Below, in pieces: positions 48,780 through 61,458 of a DNA stretch of 64,000 nt. The first letter of the stretch is position 1. The number at the start of each line of letters is the position of its first letter. Below the pieces are notes generated by a model that was given only the letters and a program-made list of their open reading frames with translations, made no database searches and had not been told where the DNA came from. This DNA comes from Strigamia acuminata. Taxonomy: Eukaryota; Arthropoda; Chilopoda; Geophilomorpha; Linotaeniidae. The stretch is from assembly GCA_949358305.1 (NCBI GenBank), contig OX442320.1:312501-376500 (forward strand), written 5' to 3'. Position numbers and translations under genes: made by a program.

Positions 48780-51700
48780 TTATGGTGTTTGTGCTAAGTC
48801 AACTATGATGAGATCAAAAGTCTATTCTCCCAAATCATTGCTTGGATGTTTCTAAAACTTACATTGGAGCCTTCTACTAAGGTTTAAACACTAATTCTGA
48901 ACATTCAGAGACATTGGTCTTGTGGTGTTTGTGCTAAGTCAACTATGATGAGATCAAAAGTCTATTCTCCCAAATCATTGCTTGGATGTTTCTAAAACTT
49001 ACATTGGAGCCTTCTACTAAGGTTTAAACACTATTTCTGAACATTCAGAGACATTGGTCTTGTGGTGTTTGTGCTAAGTCAACTGCGATGTGAAATGAGC
49101 TCAAAATTTTTTTTTCAAAATTTATTGCTTGGATGTTGCTAAAACTTACATTGGAGCCTTCTACTAAGGTTTAAACACTATTTCTGAATATTCAGAGACA
49201 TTGGTCTTGTGGTGTTTGTGCTAAGTCAACTGTGATGAGATCAAAAGTCTATTCTCCCAAATGATTGCTTGGATGTTTCTAAAACTTACATTGGAGCCTT
49301 CTACTAAGGTTTAAACACTATTTCTGAACATTCAGAGACATTGGTCTTGTGGTGTTTGTGCTAAGTCAACTATGATGAGATCAAAAGTCTATTCTCCCAA
49401 ATCATTGCTTGGATGTTTCTAAAACTTACATTGGAGCCTTCTACTAAGGTTTAAACACTATTTCTGAACATTCAGAGACATTGGTCTTGTGGTGTTTGTG
49501 CTAAGTCAACTGTGATGAGATCAAAAGTCTATTCTCTCAAATCATTGCTTGGATGTTTCTAAAACTTACATTGGAGCCTTCTACTAAGGTTTAAACACTA
49601 TTTCTGAACATTCAGAGACATTGATCTTGTGGTCTTTGTGCTAAGTCAACTGCAATGTGAAATAAGCTCAAAATTTTTTTTTCAAAATTTATTGCTTGGA
49701 TGTTGCTAAAACTTACATTGAAGGCTTCTACTAAGGTTTAAACACTATTTCTGAACATTCAGAGACATTGGACTTGTGGTGTTTGTGCTAAGTCAACCGT
49801 GATAAGATCAAAAGTCTATTCTCCCAAATCATTGCTTGGATGTTTCTAAAACTTACATTGGAGCCTTCTACTAAGGTTTAAACACTATTTCTGAACATTC
49901 AGAGACATTGGTCTTGTGGTGTTTGTGCTAAGTCAACTGCGATGTAAAATGAGCTCAAAATTTTTTTTTTCAAAATTTATTGCTTGGATGTTGCTAAAAC
50001 TTACATTGGAGCCTTCTACTAAGGTTTAAACACTATTTCTGAACATTCAGAGACATTGGTCTTGTGGTGTTTGTGCTAAGTCAACTGTGATGAGATCAAA
50101 AGTCTATTCTCTCAAATCATTGCTTGGATGTTTCTAAAACTTACATTGGAGCCTTCTACTAAGGTTTAAACACTATTTCTGAACATTCAGAGACATTGAT
50201 CTTGTGGTCTTTGTGCTAAGTCAACTGCAATGTGAAATAAGCTCAAAATTTTTTTTTCAAAATTTATTGCTTGGATGTTGCTAAAACTTACATTGAAGGC
50301 TTCTACTAAGGTTTAAACACTATTTCTGAACATTCAGAGACATTGGACTTGTGGTGTTTGTGCTAAGTCAACCGTGATAAGATCAAAAGTCTATTCTCCC
50401 AAATCATTGCTTGGATGTTTCTAAAACTTACATTGGAGCCTTCTACTAAGGTTTAAACACTATTTCTGAACATTCAGAGACATTGGTCTTGTGGTGTTTG
50501 TGCTAAGTCAACTGTGATGAGATCAAAAGTCTATTCTCCCAAATCATTGCTTGGATGTTTCTAAAACTTACATTGGAGCCTTCTACTAAGGTTTAAACAC
50601 TATTTCTGAACATTCAGAGACATTGGTCTTGTGGTGTTTGTGCTAAGTCAACTATGATGAGATCAAAAGTCTATTCTCCCAAATGATTGCTTGGATGTTT
50701 CTAAAACTTACATTGGAGCCTTCTACTAAGGTTTAAACACTATTTCTGAACATTCAGAGACATTGGTCTTGTGGTGTTTGTGCTAAGTCAACTATGATGA
50801 GATCAAAAGTCTATTCTCCCAAATCATTGCTTGGATGTTTCTAAAACTTACATTGGAGCCTTCTACTAAGGTTTAAACACTATTTCTGAACATTCAGAGA
50901 CATTGGTCTTGTGGTGTTTGTGCTAAGTCAACTGCGATGTAAAATGAGCTCAAAATTTTTTTTTTCAAATTTTATTGCTTGGATGTTGCTAAAACTTACA
51001 TTGGAGCCTTCTACTAAGGTTTAAACACTATTTCTGAATATTCAGAGACATTGGTCTTGTGGTGTTTGTGCTAAGTCAACTGTGATGAGATCAAAAGTCT
51101 ATTCTCCCAAATCATTGCTTGGATGTTTCTAAAACTTACATTGGAGCCTTCTACTAAGGTTTAAACACTATTTCTGAACATTCAGAGACATTGGTCTTAT
51201 GGTGTTTGTGCTAAGTCAACTATGATGAGATCAAAAGTCTATTCTCCCAAATCATTGCTTGGATGTTTCTAAAACTTACATTGGAGCCTTCTACTAAGGT
51301 TTAAACACTAATTCTGAACATTCAGAGACATTGGTCTTGTGGTGTTTGTGCTAAGTCAACTATGATGAGATCAAAAGTCTATTCTCCCAAATCATTGCTT
51401 GGATGTTTCTAAAACTTACATTGGAGCCTTCTACTAAGGTTTAAACACTATTTCTGAACATTCAGAGACATTGGTCTTGTGGTGTTTGTGCTAAGTCAAC
51501 TGCGATGTGAAATGAGCTCAAAATTTTTTTTTCAAAATTTATTGCTTGGATGTTGCTAAAACTTACATTGGAGCCTTCTACTAAGGTTTAAACACTATTT
51601 CTGAATATTCAGAGACATTGGTCTTGTGGTGTTTGTGCTAAGTCAACTGTGATGAGATCAAAAGTCTATTCTCCCAAATGATTGCTTGGATGTTTCTAAA

Positions 51701-54700
51701 ACTTACATTGGAGCCTTCTACTAAGGTTTAAACACTATTTCTGAACATTCAGAGACATTGGTCTTGTGGTGTTTGTGCTAAGTCAACTATGATGAGATCA
51801 AAAGTCTATTCTCCCAAATCATTGCTTGGATGTTTCTAAAACTTACATTGGAGCCTTCTACTAAGGTTTAAACACTATTTCTGAACATTCAGAGACATTG
51901 GTCTTGTGGTGTTTGTGCTAAGTCAACTGTGATGAGATCAAAAGTCTATTCTCTCAAATCATTGCTTGGATGTTTCTAAAACTTACATTGGAGCCTTCTA
52001 CTAAGGTTTAAACACTATTTCTGAACATTCAGAGACATTGATCTTGTGGTCTTTGTGCTAAGTCAACTGCAATGTGAAATAAGCTCAAAATTTTTTTTTC
52101 AAAATTTATTGCTTGGATGTTGCTAAAACTTACATTGAAGGCTTCTACTAAGGTTTAAACACTATTTCTGAACATTCAGAGACATTGGACTTGTGGTGTT
52201 TGTGCTAAGTCAACCGTGATAAGATCAAAAGTCTATTCTCCCAAATCATTGCTTGGATGTTTCTAAAACTTACATTGGAGCCTTCTACTAAGGTTTAAAC
52301 ACTATTTCTGAACATTCAGAGACATTGGTCTTGTGGTGTTTGTGCTAAGTCAACTGCGATGTAAAATGAGCTCAAAATTTTTTTTTTCAAAATTTATTGC
52401 TTGGATGTTGCTAAAACTTACATTGGAGCCTTCTACTAAGGTTTAAACACTATTTCTGAACATTCAGAGACATTGGTCTTGTGGTGTTTGTGCTAAGTCA
52501 ACTGTGATGAGATCAAAAGTCTATTCTCTCAAATCATTGCTTGGATGTTTCTAAAACTTACATTGGAGCCTTCTACTAAGGTTTAAACACTATTTCTGAA
52601 CATTCAGAGACATTGATCTTGTGGTCTTTGTGCTAAGTCAACTGCAATGTGAAATAAGCTCAAAATTTTTTTTTCAAAATTTATTGCTTGGATGTTGCTA
52701 AAACTTACATTGAAGGCTTCTACTAAGGTTTAAACACTATTTCTGAACATTCAGAGACATTGGACTTGTGGTGTTTGTGCTAAGTCAACCGTGATAAGAT
52801 CAAAAGTCTATTCTCCCAAATCATTGCTTGGATGTTTCTAAAACTTACATTGGAGCCTTCTACTAAGGTTTAAACACTATTTCTGAACATTCAGAGACAT
52901 TGGTCTTGTGGTGTTTGTGCTAAGTCAACTGTGATGAGATCAAAAGTCTATTCTCCCAAATCATTGCTTGGATGTTTCTAAAACTTACATTGGAGCCTTC
53001 TACTAAGGTTTAAACACTATTTCTGAACATTCAGAGACATTGGTCTTGTGGTGTTTGTGCTAAGTCAACTATGATGAGATCAAAAGTCTATTCTCCCAAA
53101 TGATTGCTTGGATGTTTCTAAAACTTACATTGGAGCCTTCTACTAAGGTTTAAACACTATTTCTGAACATTCAGAGACATTGGTCTTGTGGTGTTTGTGC
53201 TAAGTCAACTATGATGAGATCAAAAGTCTATTCTCCCAAATCATTGCTTGGATGTTTCTAAAACTTACATTGGAGCCTTCTACTAAGGTTTAAACACTAT
53301 TTCTGAACATTCAGAGACATTGGTCTTGTGGTGTTTGTGCTAAGTCAACTGCGATGTAAAATGAGCTCAAAATTTTTTTTTTCAAATTTTATTGCTTGGA
53401 TGTTGCTAAAACTTACATTGGAGCCTTCTACTAAGGTTTAAACACTATTTCTGAACATTCAGAGACATTGGTCTTGTGGTGTTTGTGCTAAGTCAACTGT
53501 GATGAGATCAAAAGTCTATTCTCTCAAATCATTGCTTGGATGTTTCTAAAACTTACATTGGAGCCTTCTACTAAGGTTTAAACACTATTTCTGAACATTC
53601 AGAGACATTGGACTTGTGGTGTTTGTGCTAAGTCAACCGTGATAAGATCAAAAGTCTATTCTCCCAAATCATTGCTTGGATGTTTCTAAAACTTACATTG
53701 GAGCCTTCTACTAAGGTTTAAACACTATTTCTGAACATTCAGAGACATTGGTCTTGTGGTGTTTGTGCTAAGTCAACTGTGATGAGATCAAAAGTCTATT
53801 CTCCCAAATCATTGCTTGGATGTTTCTAAAACTTACATTGGAGCCTTCTACTAAGGTTTAAACACTATTTCTGAACATTCAGAGACATTGGTCTTGTGGT
53901 GTTTGTGCTAAGTCAACTATGATGAGATCAAAAGTCTATTCTCCCAAATGATTGCTTGGATGTTTCTAAAACTTACATTGGAGCCTTCTACTAAGGTTTA
54001 AACACTATTTCTGAACATTCAGAGACATTGGTCTTGTGGTGTTTGTGCTAAGTTAACTGTGATGAGATCAAAAGTCTATTCTCGCAAATCATTGCTTAGA
54101 TGTTGCTAAAACTTCCCTTGAAGTCTTCTACTAAGGTTTAAACACTATTTCTGAACATTCAGAGACATTGGTCTTGTGGTGTTTGTGCTAAGTCAACTGC
54201 GATGTGAAATGAGCTCAAAATTTTTTTTTCAAAATTTATTGCTTGGATGTTGCTAAAACTTTCATTGGAGCCTTCTACTAAGGTTTAAACACTATTTCTG
54301 AACATTCAGAGACATTGGTCTTGTGGTGTTTGTGCTAAGTCAACTGTGATGAGATCAAAAGTCTATTCTCCCAAATCATTGCTTGGATGTTTCTAAAACT
54401 TACATTGGAGCCTTCTACTAAGGTTTAAACACTATTTCTGAACATTCAGAGACATTGGTCTTGTGGTGTTTGTGCTAAGTTAACTGTGATGAGATCAAAA
54501 GTCTATTCTCGCAAATCATTGCTTGGATGTTGCTAAAACTTCTCTTGAAGTCTTCTACTAAGGTTTAAACACTATTTCTGAACATTTAGAGACATTGGTC
54601 TTGTGGTGTTTGTGCTAAGTCAACTGCGATGTGAAATGAGCTCAAAATTTTTTTTTCAAAATTTATTGCTTGGATGTTGCTAAAACTTACATTGGAGCCT

Positions 54701-55913
54701 TCTACTAAGGTTTAAACACTATTTCTGAATATTCAGAGACATTGGTCTTGTGGTGTTTGTGCTAAGTCAACTATGATGAGATCAAAAGTCTATTCTCCCA
54801 AATCATTGCTTGGATGTTTCTAAAACTTACATTGGAGCCTTCTACTAAGGTTTAAACACTATTTCTGAACATTCAGAGACATTGGTCTTGTGGTGTTTGT
54901 GCTAAGTCAACTATGATGAGATCAAAAGTCTATTCTCCCAAATCATTGCTTGGATGTTTCTAAAACTTACATTGGAGCCTTCTACTAAGGTTTAAACACT
55001 ATTTCTGAACATTCAGAGACATTGGTCTTGTGGTGTTTGTGCTAAGTCAACTGCGATGTGAAATGAGCTCAAAATTTTTTTTTCAAAATTTATTGCTTGG
55101 ATGTTGCTAAAACTTACATTGGAGCCTTTTACTAAGGTTTAAACACTATTTCTGAATATTCAGAGACATTGGTCTTGTGGTGTTTGTGCTAAGTCAACTG
55201 TGATGAGATCAAAAGTCTATTCTCCCAAATCATTGCTTGGATGTTTCTAAAACTTACATTGGAGCCTTCTACTAAGGTTTAAACACTATTTCTGAACATT
55301 CAGAGACATTGGTCTTGTGGTGTTTGTGCTAAGTCAACTATGATGAGATCAAAAGTCTATTCTCCCAAATGATTGCTTGGATGTTTCTAAAACTTACATT
55401 GGAGCCTTCTACTAAGGTTTAAACACTATTTCTGAACATTCAGAGACATTGGTCTTGTGGTGTTTGTGCTAAGTCAACTATGATGAGATCAAAAGTCTAT
55501 TCTCCCAAATCATTGCTTGGATGTTTCTAAAACTTACATTGGAGCCTTCTACTAAGGTTTAAACACTATTTCTAAACATTCAGAGACATTGGTCTTGTGG
55601 TGTTTGTGCTAAGTCAACTGCGATGTGAAATGAGCTCAAAATTTTTTTTTCAAAATTTATTGCTTGGATGTTGCTAAAACTTACATTGGAGCCTTCTACT
55701 AAGGTTTAAACACTATTTCTGAACATTCAGAGACATTGGTCTCGTGGTGTTTGTGCTAAGTCAACTATGATGAGATCAAAAGTCTATTCTCCCAAATGAT
55801 TGCTTGGATGTTTCTAAAACTTACATTGGAGCCTTCTACTAAGGTTTAAACACTATTTCTGAACATTCAGAGACATTGGTCTTGTGGTGTTTGTGCTAAG
55901 TCAACTATGATGA

Positions 55914-56203
55914 TGTTGGAGTCCAGGATCGTGATTAACACAACTACATGCTCAAATGCAGCAAGAAATCCACTCAGCAAGATGAAGAACATAAACAGAT
56001 ATTTATTCTGTGAGGAGAGAACATGGCGAGAGAAAATACACAACAATCACACATAGAGAGAGTACTCTAGTGAGTGAAAACTAAGTAACAATAAATAAGA
56101 TTTACATGGCAATGGTATAGTTATCACTTATCCATTAAACACAAAACAGATCTACACAACATTATACAGAGTTTCTGATTGCACACATGAAACTGCCCCA
56201 ACA
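55914..56203 (-). repeat. 3' LTR of copia copy B
   Basis: 290 bp reading the same as the other three copia LTRs, with minus-strand AATAAA at 56002-56007. The polypurine tract AAAAGGAGGAG lies just inside at 56207-56217; 56218-56299 is short untranslated sequence. Confidence 0.97.
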
Positions 56204-56206
56204 AAA

Positions 56207-56217
56207 CTCCTCCTTTT
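56207..56217 (-). other. Polypurine tract, copia copy B
   Basis: AAAAGGAGGAG on the coding strand, three bases from the 3' LTR, identical to copy A. Confidence 0.8.
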
Positions 56218-56299
56218 CATTGTGTAATAAAAACAAAACATCAAGGTAAATAAAATATTATAACCAATGATAAACTAGGATATAACAAATAATAAACTA

Positions 56300-59200
56300 T
56301 TATATCATGTCACATAAAAATTGATCTCTAAATAATTCAAATTTGTCTCTTGACAACCATTTCGTGAAGATATCAGCAGGATTTTCCTTACCATTAATGA
56401 ATTTAACGAGTATACGCTCGTCTCGGATCCAATCCCGAATGAAAAAGTATTTCACTTCAATATGTTTGTTTTTGTTGTTTTGGATGAGATTGCGAGAAAA
56501 GTTCAGAGCTGCTTGGCTGTCAGAGTAAATGATTGGCACGTGATTAACTCTTAGCTTTTTGAAAAACTTAGTACTCAAAAACCTATTTAACCAATCAGAC
56601 TCTCGTGCACACTCAATTATCGTGGTGAATTCGGCTTCCATAGTCGATAAAGAGGTTGTTCTTTGCTTACGACATGACCAACTTATTGGTACGCCTCCCA
56701 ACGACACCACAAAGCCACCAAAACTCTTCCGCTCATCCTGGTCATTCGCATAAGATGCGTCACAAAAAGAAAACATTTGAGAAGACTCACAATCAGACAA
56801 AGAAATTACTTTATCCTTAGTGTTAGCTAGGTATTTCAAAACGTGCAATAGCATACGAATGTGTGACTCATTGTGCTTCTCATTGTATTGCGACAACAAA
56901 ATTGTGGAAAAGAGGATGTCAGGACGTGTGCGGGTTGCCAAAAACAATAACGAACCAACCAAAGATCTGTATGGAAAGTCAGTATTTAACTGCTCATATT
57001 CCAAAGGTCTACGCACGACAGCACCCTGATTTCCAGGCAATTTAATTTTAAATGAATTGTCAACATCGTACGCTTTGCAGAGTTTTTCTATGAAATCCCT
57101 CTGATGCATATAATACTTGTCGCCAACCTTAGTAAAGTTAACCCCGAGCACTCGAGTTATTGGCCCTAGGACCACTATATCGAATTTGGATTTGAGAAGC
57201 GATACAATCTGCTCTTGCACATCTTTTGACAAACTAAACAGAAGCAGATCGTCAACATAAATCAGCATAATAGCTCGATATCCAAAACGATAAACACAAT
57301 TAAACCCAATTACGTTTTTAAAACCAATGTTACGCAGGGCTGCATCCAGTGTGTAATACCATTCACGACCACTTTGGTGTAGACCATAAAGTGCCTTTTT
57401 AAGTAGCCAGATTACGTTACAGTTCTTGTCTTCGCCCCCATATCCTTTCGGACAACGCATGTAGATCTTGTGTTTCAGGTCGGCATACAAGTAGGCGCAC
57501 TTCACATCAATATGAACGTGTTGCCACGATGAAAGCACTACTAAAACGACAAAGAGCAACCTTACCAACACAAAGTCCACTACAGGGCTAAATATTTCGT
57601 CATAATCAAGTCCTTCTCTTTGAGAAAATCCTTGTGCGACAAGCCGACTTCGAAAACGACATGCACTGTTGCCTATCGCTTGTTTGAACTTGTAAATCCA
57701 GCGATTTCCAACGAGTTTCGACCCCTGCGGAAGCTGATCCGAGGGAATCTCTTCGAATACTTTGCGATCCTTGAGTGTCTGGATCTCATCGTCCATGGCT
57801 GACTTCCATTGCTCAGCTTCAGGGGAAGAGATTGCTTCTGCAAAAGTACCCGGGTCTATGAAAGCATGATGAATTTCGATGTCATCATTGTTGGTGGAGT
57901 CAAAATATTCTAGTTCGTCATCGTCATCGTCATCAGAACTTGGCTCATAATCGGGATCTCCAGGGTCATCCACGTCTCGAATATACATCTCCTCCTCGGA
58001 CGATTCTCGGGCCGTTTCCAAATCATTCGTGTGTCGGAAACTTGTCTCGCCCTTGGGAGATTTACGGCTCGTGATCGTTCGCAAACAACGACGTGGAGTG
58101 AGTATATCGGGTGTCAGGCGTGCCCTGTTAAAGTCAAAAAGTTCGTCAATGCATAGCTGTCGACGATCGTCATGCCAACGGCGTACGTCCGCCATCGAAC
58201 AGCACAACATGTCGTCCGGAGAAAGGTAAGAAACATCGACCATTCCCGCCCGAACGCGAACTTCTCTCGTCCACCCCTCGGGTGGTAGAATGTCGGTCGA
58301 TGAAGAGGCTGTGGCGCCATCCAGTGATGCACTCACTGTCGTAGTACGTGGCGAGCGGCGTTTCTTTCTTCGGATAGTCACTTTGTGGGATTCCTCCGTC
58401 ATTCCCTCCTCCTGTCGATCATGACAATGGGGAGGTGCAGGTGAGGAGGTAAACACGGGAGGTGACGAGATAAGAGAAACGGGAGTCGTCGGAGAAAAAG
58501 CCAAAGTAGAGGACAATATTGGGGTTTGTGCGGAATGAAAAGAAGCCGCCGAGTTTGTAGAATGTTCAGATGAATCACTCGAAGAGTTGAGGGAATCAGA
58601 TGAGGGCACATACACGTTCTGTCGAGGCGATCGGCGTTTGCTTCGGTAAATAACCTGCTGATCGAACAACGGTAACGACACACTAGATACACGTCCCTCA
58701 GGTCCCCTAAGTAAAGATTCATCAAATTTAACAGATTTGGATTCAATAATTTCCCCTGTCTCCGAATTCCAAATTCGATATCCCGAAGTGCTCCGAGCAT
58801 AACCCACCAAAACTCCCCTCCACGCACGAGGACTTAGTTTACTCGCGCGCGGGGCGGAATAATGTACAAAACACTGTGACCCGATGCGTTTAAGAAAAGA
58901 TACATTACATTTTCTGCGATAAAACGCAACGTATGGGGTCGTAAAATTCAATTTTGAGTGCGGAAAACGGTTCTTGACGAAGGCTGCGGTTTGGACCAAT
59001 TCTGACCACAAACAATGCGGTAGTCCAGTTTCAAGCAAAACACTGCGCACCTGTTCAATCAAGACACGGTTTAGGCGCTCAGAAATTCCATTCATTTCGG
59101 GACAGTACGTGTTTGTGCGTTCATGCACAATCCCGAGCTTATCTGCATGACTTCCAAATGCCTTATTAACAAACTCTAGGCCATTGTCTGACCGGATGCG

Positions 59201-61246
59201 TTTCAATTTAAAGCCAGTTTGGTGTTCGGTCTGTGTTTGCCAAGAAACAAAAGCCTGGAATGCATCAGATTTGTTACGGATGGGAATGGCCCAAACGTAA
59301 CGTGTAAAATCATCTGTAATGCCAAGGAAATAATAACAATTGCCAACACCAATTTCAGGAGCAGCTCCCCATAAATCAATATGGACAAGCTCCAATGGCT
59401 TTTTGGATTGTAAATAATCCAATCCACGAAATGATACACGACAGGATTTGGAAGTTCTGCATGTGGCACAATTGCCAAACTTTCGCTTAGAAATAGAAAT
59501 TCCAGTGACATCAGCGTCGCGTGACAAATTTACAATACCACGTTTATGCAAATGCATATAACGTGAATGCCATAAATCGATGTCAGCATTTTTATTTGTA
59601 CGCGAGGCTGTTTGCGACTCTGGTCTGGAAATTTGCTTATTAAGCTTTGCCGGATCCCGAATGTCAATCTGAATCTTTTTGGGTTTGGCGGTTTTAAGTA
59701 CTTCTGCAAAAATCTTTGCAGGCGATACAACTGGGACCGCAGGAAATATGGCAGGAGGTGCAGGCAAATTGTTAGGCGTTTTGACAAACATTGTCTGTTT
59801 GGCATTCACGAGGTTACGTGGCTTGGCCCTTTCTTCGGGTGTCAATGCCCGACCAACAAACCAGTATAAATTCCCTCGCTTAATAGCCCTAAATAAAATT
59901 GCCACTCCGTGTAAACCATATGCATCCATTATGCCATTTGCAATTCTAAAAGAACCGCCTTTGTTATCAAAACGGCCCACGGACATCAGATTGCGTCGAA
60001 AATTCGGGACATAAAGGACATTTTCCAGACCAATGTCACGTTTGACGCCATCTACGTCGCTCTCGACGTAGACAGTGCCACGTCCAGTGACAGTTGAGGT
60101 TCCTTCGCCCAGTTTCACTTTGAAAGGAACAACGGGGGTCATGTCAGAAAATAATTCTCGCTGATAACAGACATGATCGGAAGCCCCAGAATCTAAAAGC
60201 CAATCTTGGTCAGACTTATCAATTAAGTGACACTGGACGAAGAAATTCTCAATGTCGGAAAAAGAAAATACAGTGTTGATATCTTCAGTGTGGGCTTCAA
60301 GTTGATGAGACTCAGAATCAACAGTCAACTTCTGCTTGCGTTTTTTCTTTGATTTGACCCGTGTTGCTACGGAAACTGCCGGGGTAACAGGACTCGATTG
60401 CTGTGGCACAGATGATGGCCGAAAAGAAGGTTGCTGTTGCATGCGTGGCTGGGAAGGCTGGCCCGTACGTGGTGTAGGGCATTGTCTAGCCGAATGTCCT
60501 CGGCCACCGCAGTTGTAGCAAATAAATTCACCAGTCGGCTTTGCATCTTGCCTTGATCTGGGTTTCGAGTCTCGTCCCCGAAATACCGGTTTCTGATTCG
60601 GATTCGCAAGCGAATTGACCTGTGAAGACAACAAAGAAAGATTAGCAGAATCTTTTTCTAAATTTTCAAGACGTAATCGGTTGGATTCATCATACAACCG
60701 GCTTTTCACTTTATCAAAAGTGAAATCAGCTTTTGGCCATGCATATATTTGTGCACTTAGGATTTGATACTGTTCTGGCAACTTATAAATTAATTGAGCA
60801 GCCATGTCTCGGTCAGAGACTGGGAGTTTGGCATTTTCAAGCTCCAATGCCTGTCGCTCCACGCGATTAACAAACTCCTGCATGGATTCTTCGGGCAGCA
60901 TGTGAAGAGACCAGAAATTCCGTTTCAATGACGTTTCGAGCGACAAAGTCAGCGGCTCATATGCTTGTTGCAAAGCTTCCCACGCTTCCTTGGCTGTAGG
61001 CTTCGCCATTGCAACTCTGCGGCGTATTGAATCACAGGCAAAACCAATTACAGTGCGAGCTTTCTCTTTTCTTTCAGCAAAAATCCGTATTTCTTTAGCG
61101 GTTGCTGTTAGCGGGTCAGGTGTGATCGCTGTGCCATTTACGAAACTCCATAGTCCTTTGTTTCGCAAAAGTAATTCGGCATCTTCACGCCATTCCCGGT
61201 AATTTTCACCGTTTAACAGATCAATGTGTGGCTCCTTGTTGGCCAT
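56300..61246 (-). CDS. Ty1/copia Gag-Pol polyprotein, intact
   Basis: 1648 residues from the ATG at 61246 (an in-frame TTG three codons upstream is an unlikely start). In order: Gag domain (1-230); CCHC knuckle C243-X2-C-X4-H-X4-C256; protease DSGA with D352; integrase zinc site H560, H565, C593, C596; integrase core D624, D687, E723 (35 residues between the last two, the classic D,D35,E); a Ser-rich then Asp-rich linker (870-1140); reverse transcriptase with HIDVK (D1247) and YVDD (1330-1333); RNase H with D1496, E1537, D1576. Integrase before reverse transcriptase defines Ty1/copia. All catalytic residues I looked for are present, so it may be active. Gag and Pol share one frame, so any Gag excess must come from another mechanism such as splicing or proteolysis. 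Confidence 0.96.
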   Translation of the reverse strand: MANKEPHIDLLNGENYREWREDAELLLRNKGLWSFVNGTAITPDPLTATAKEIRIFAERKEKARTVIGFACDSIRRRVAMAKPTAKEAWEALQQAYEPLTLSLETSLKRNFWSLHMLPEESMQEFVNRVERQALELENAKLPVSDRDMAAQLIYKLPEQYQILSAQIYAWPKADFTFDKVKSRLYDESNRLRLENLEKDSANLSLLSSQVNSLANPNQKPVFRGRDSKPRSRQDAKPTGEFICYNCGGRGHSARQCPTPRTGQPSQPRMQQQPSFRPSSVPQQSSPVTPAVSVATRVKSKKKRKQKLTVDSESHQLEAHTEDINTVFSFSDIENFFVQCHLIDKSDQDWLLDSGASDHVCYQRELFSDMTPVVPFKVKLGEGTSTVTGRGTVYVESDVDGVKRDIGLENVLYVPNFRRNLMSVGRFDNKGGSFRIANGIMDAYGLHGVAILFRAIKRGNLYWFVGRALTPEERAKPRNLVNAKQTMFVKTPNNLPAPPAIFPAVPVVSPAKIFAEVLKTAKPKKIQIDIRDPAKLNKQISRPESQTASRTNKNADIDLWHSRYMHLHKRGIVNLSRDADVTGISISKRKFGNCATCRTSKSCRVSFRGLDYLQSKKPLELVHIDLWGAAPEIGVGNCYYFLGITDDFTRYVWAIPIRNKSDAFQAFVSWQTQTEHQTGFKLKRIRSDNGLEFVNKAFGSHADKLGIVHERTNTYCPEMNGISERLNRVLIEQVRSVLLETGLPHCLWSELVQTAAFVKNRFPHSKLNFTTPYVAFYRRKCNVSFLKRIGSQCFVHYSAPRASKLSPRAWRGVLVGYARSTSGYRIWNSETGEIIESKSVKFDESLLRGPEGRVSSVSLPLFDQQVIYRSKRRSPRQNVYVPSSDSLNSSSDSSEHSTNSAASFHSAQTPILSSTLAFSPTTPVSLISSPPVFTSSPAPPHCHDRQEEGMTEESHKVTIRRKKRRSPRTTTVSASLDGATASSSTDILPPEGWTREVRVRAGMVDVSYLSPDDMLCCSMADVRRWHDDRRQLCIDELFDFNRARLTPDILTPRRCLRTITSRKSPKGETSFRHTNDLETARESSEEEMYIRDVDDPGDPDYEPSSDDDDDDELEYFDSTNNDDIEIHHAFIDPGTFAEAISSPEAEQWKSAMDDEIQTLKDRKVFEEIPSDQLPQGSKLVGNRWIYKFKQAIGNSACRFRSRLVAQGFSQREGLDYDEIFSPVVDFVLVRLLFVVLVVLSSWQHVHIDVKCAYLYADLKHKIYMRCPKGYGGEDKNCNVIWLLKKALYGLHQSGREWYYTLDAALRNIGFKNVIGFNCVYRFGYRAIMLIYVDDLLLFSLSKDVQEQIVSLLKSKFDIVVLGPITRVLGVNFTKVGDKYYMHQRDFIEKLCKAYDVDNSFKIKLPGNQGAVVRRPLEYEQLNTDFPYRSLVGSLLFLATRTRPDILFSTILLSQYNEKHNESHIRMLLHVLKYLANTKDKVISLSDCESSQMFSFCDASYANDQDERKSFGGFVVSLGGVPISWSCRKQRTTSLSTMEAEFTTIIECARESDWLNRFLSTKFFKKLRVNHVPIIYSDSQAALNFSRNLIQNNKNKHIEVKYFFIRDWIRDERILVKFINGKENPADIFTKWLSRDKFELFRDQFLCDMI

Positions 61247-61443
61247 AATTTCCAAGTTTCAGAAAATATGATTCTTCAAAGCACTTGCAAAACGAAATTA
61301 CGATGAAAACAAGTTAAAATACAAACGTTTCATGGTAAAAACTCGACTCGGAAAAATGCATCGCCATCTTGGAGGAGAAAAACAACAGTGACGTGCATCT
61401 TGCGATGCAAATAACTTATCATGAGGCAAATGTAGAGTTTCCA

Positions 61444-61457
61444 ATCCTCTGCTACCA
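61444..61457 (-). other. Primer-binding site (initiator tRNA-Met), copia copy B
   Basis: TGGTAGCAGAGGAT on the minus strand, one base inside the 5' LTR, as in copy A. Confidence 0.88.
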
Positions 61458-61458
61458 C

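Larger units (their letters stand above)
36589..55913. repeat. Satellite array 3
   Basis: About 19.3 kb of the same monomers, opening with the acta target duplication (36589-36592) and ending with gatga (55909-55913) before copia copy B. It contains several recurring blocks marked by ttatggtg and actaattctg (41961, 43384, 47359, 48780, 51197), gcttatatg variants (near 37057 and 39184), and a 2-bp deletion (gtgctgtcaac near 47800). The last 3.7 kb mirrors the left flank of copia copy A. No gene is visible. Confidence 0.97.

Noticed and set aside
36589-55913. CENP-B box in the satellite
   Set aside because: I looked for the known mammalian CENP-B box pattern in the monomer and did not see it, so centromere identity is left open.
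58399-58827. 142-residue minus-strand frame, also at 20825-21253
   Set aside because: It is the alternative frame of the low-complexity linker in the copia polyprotein, identical in both copies only because they are duplicates.
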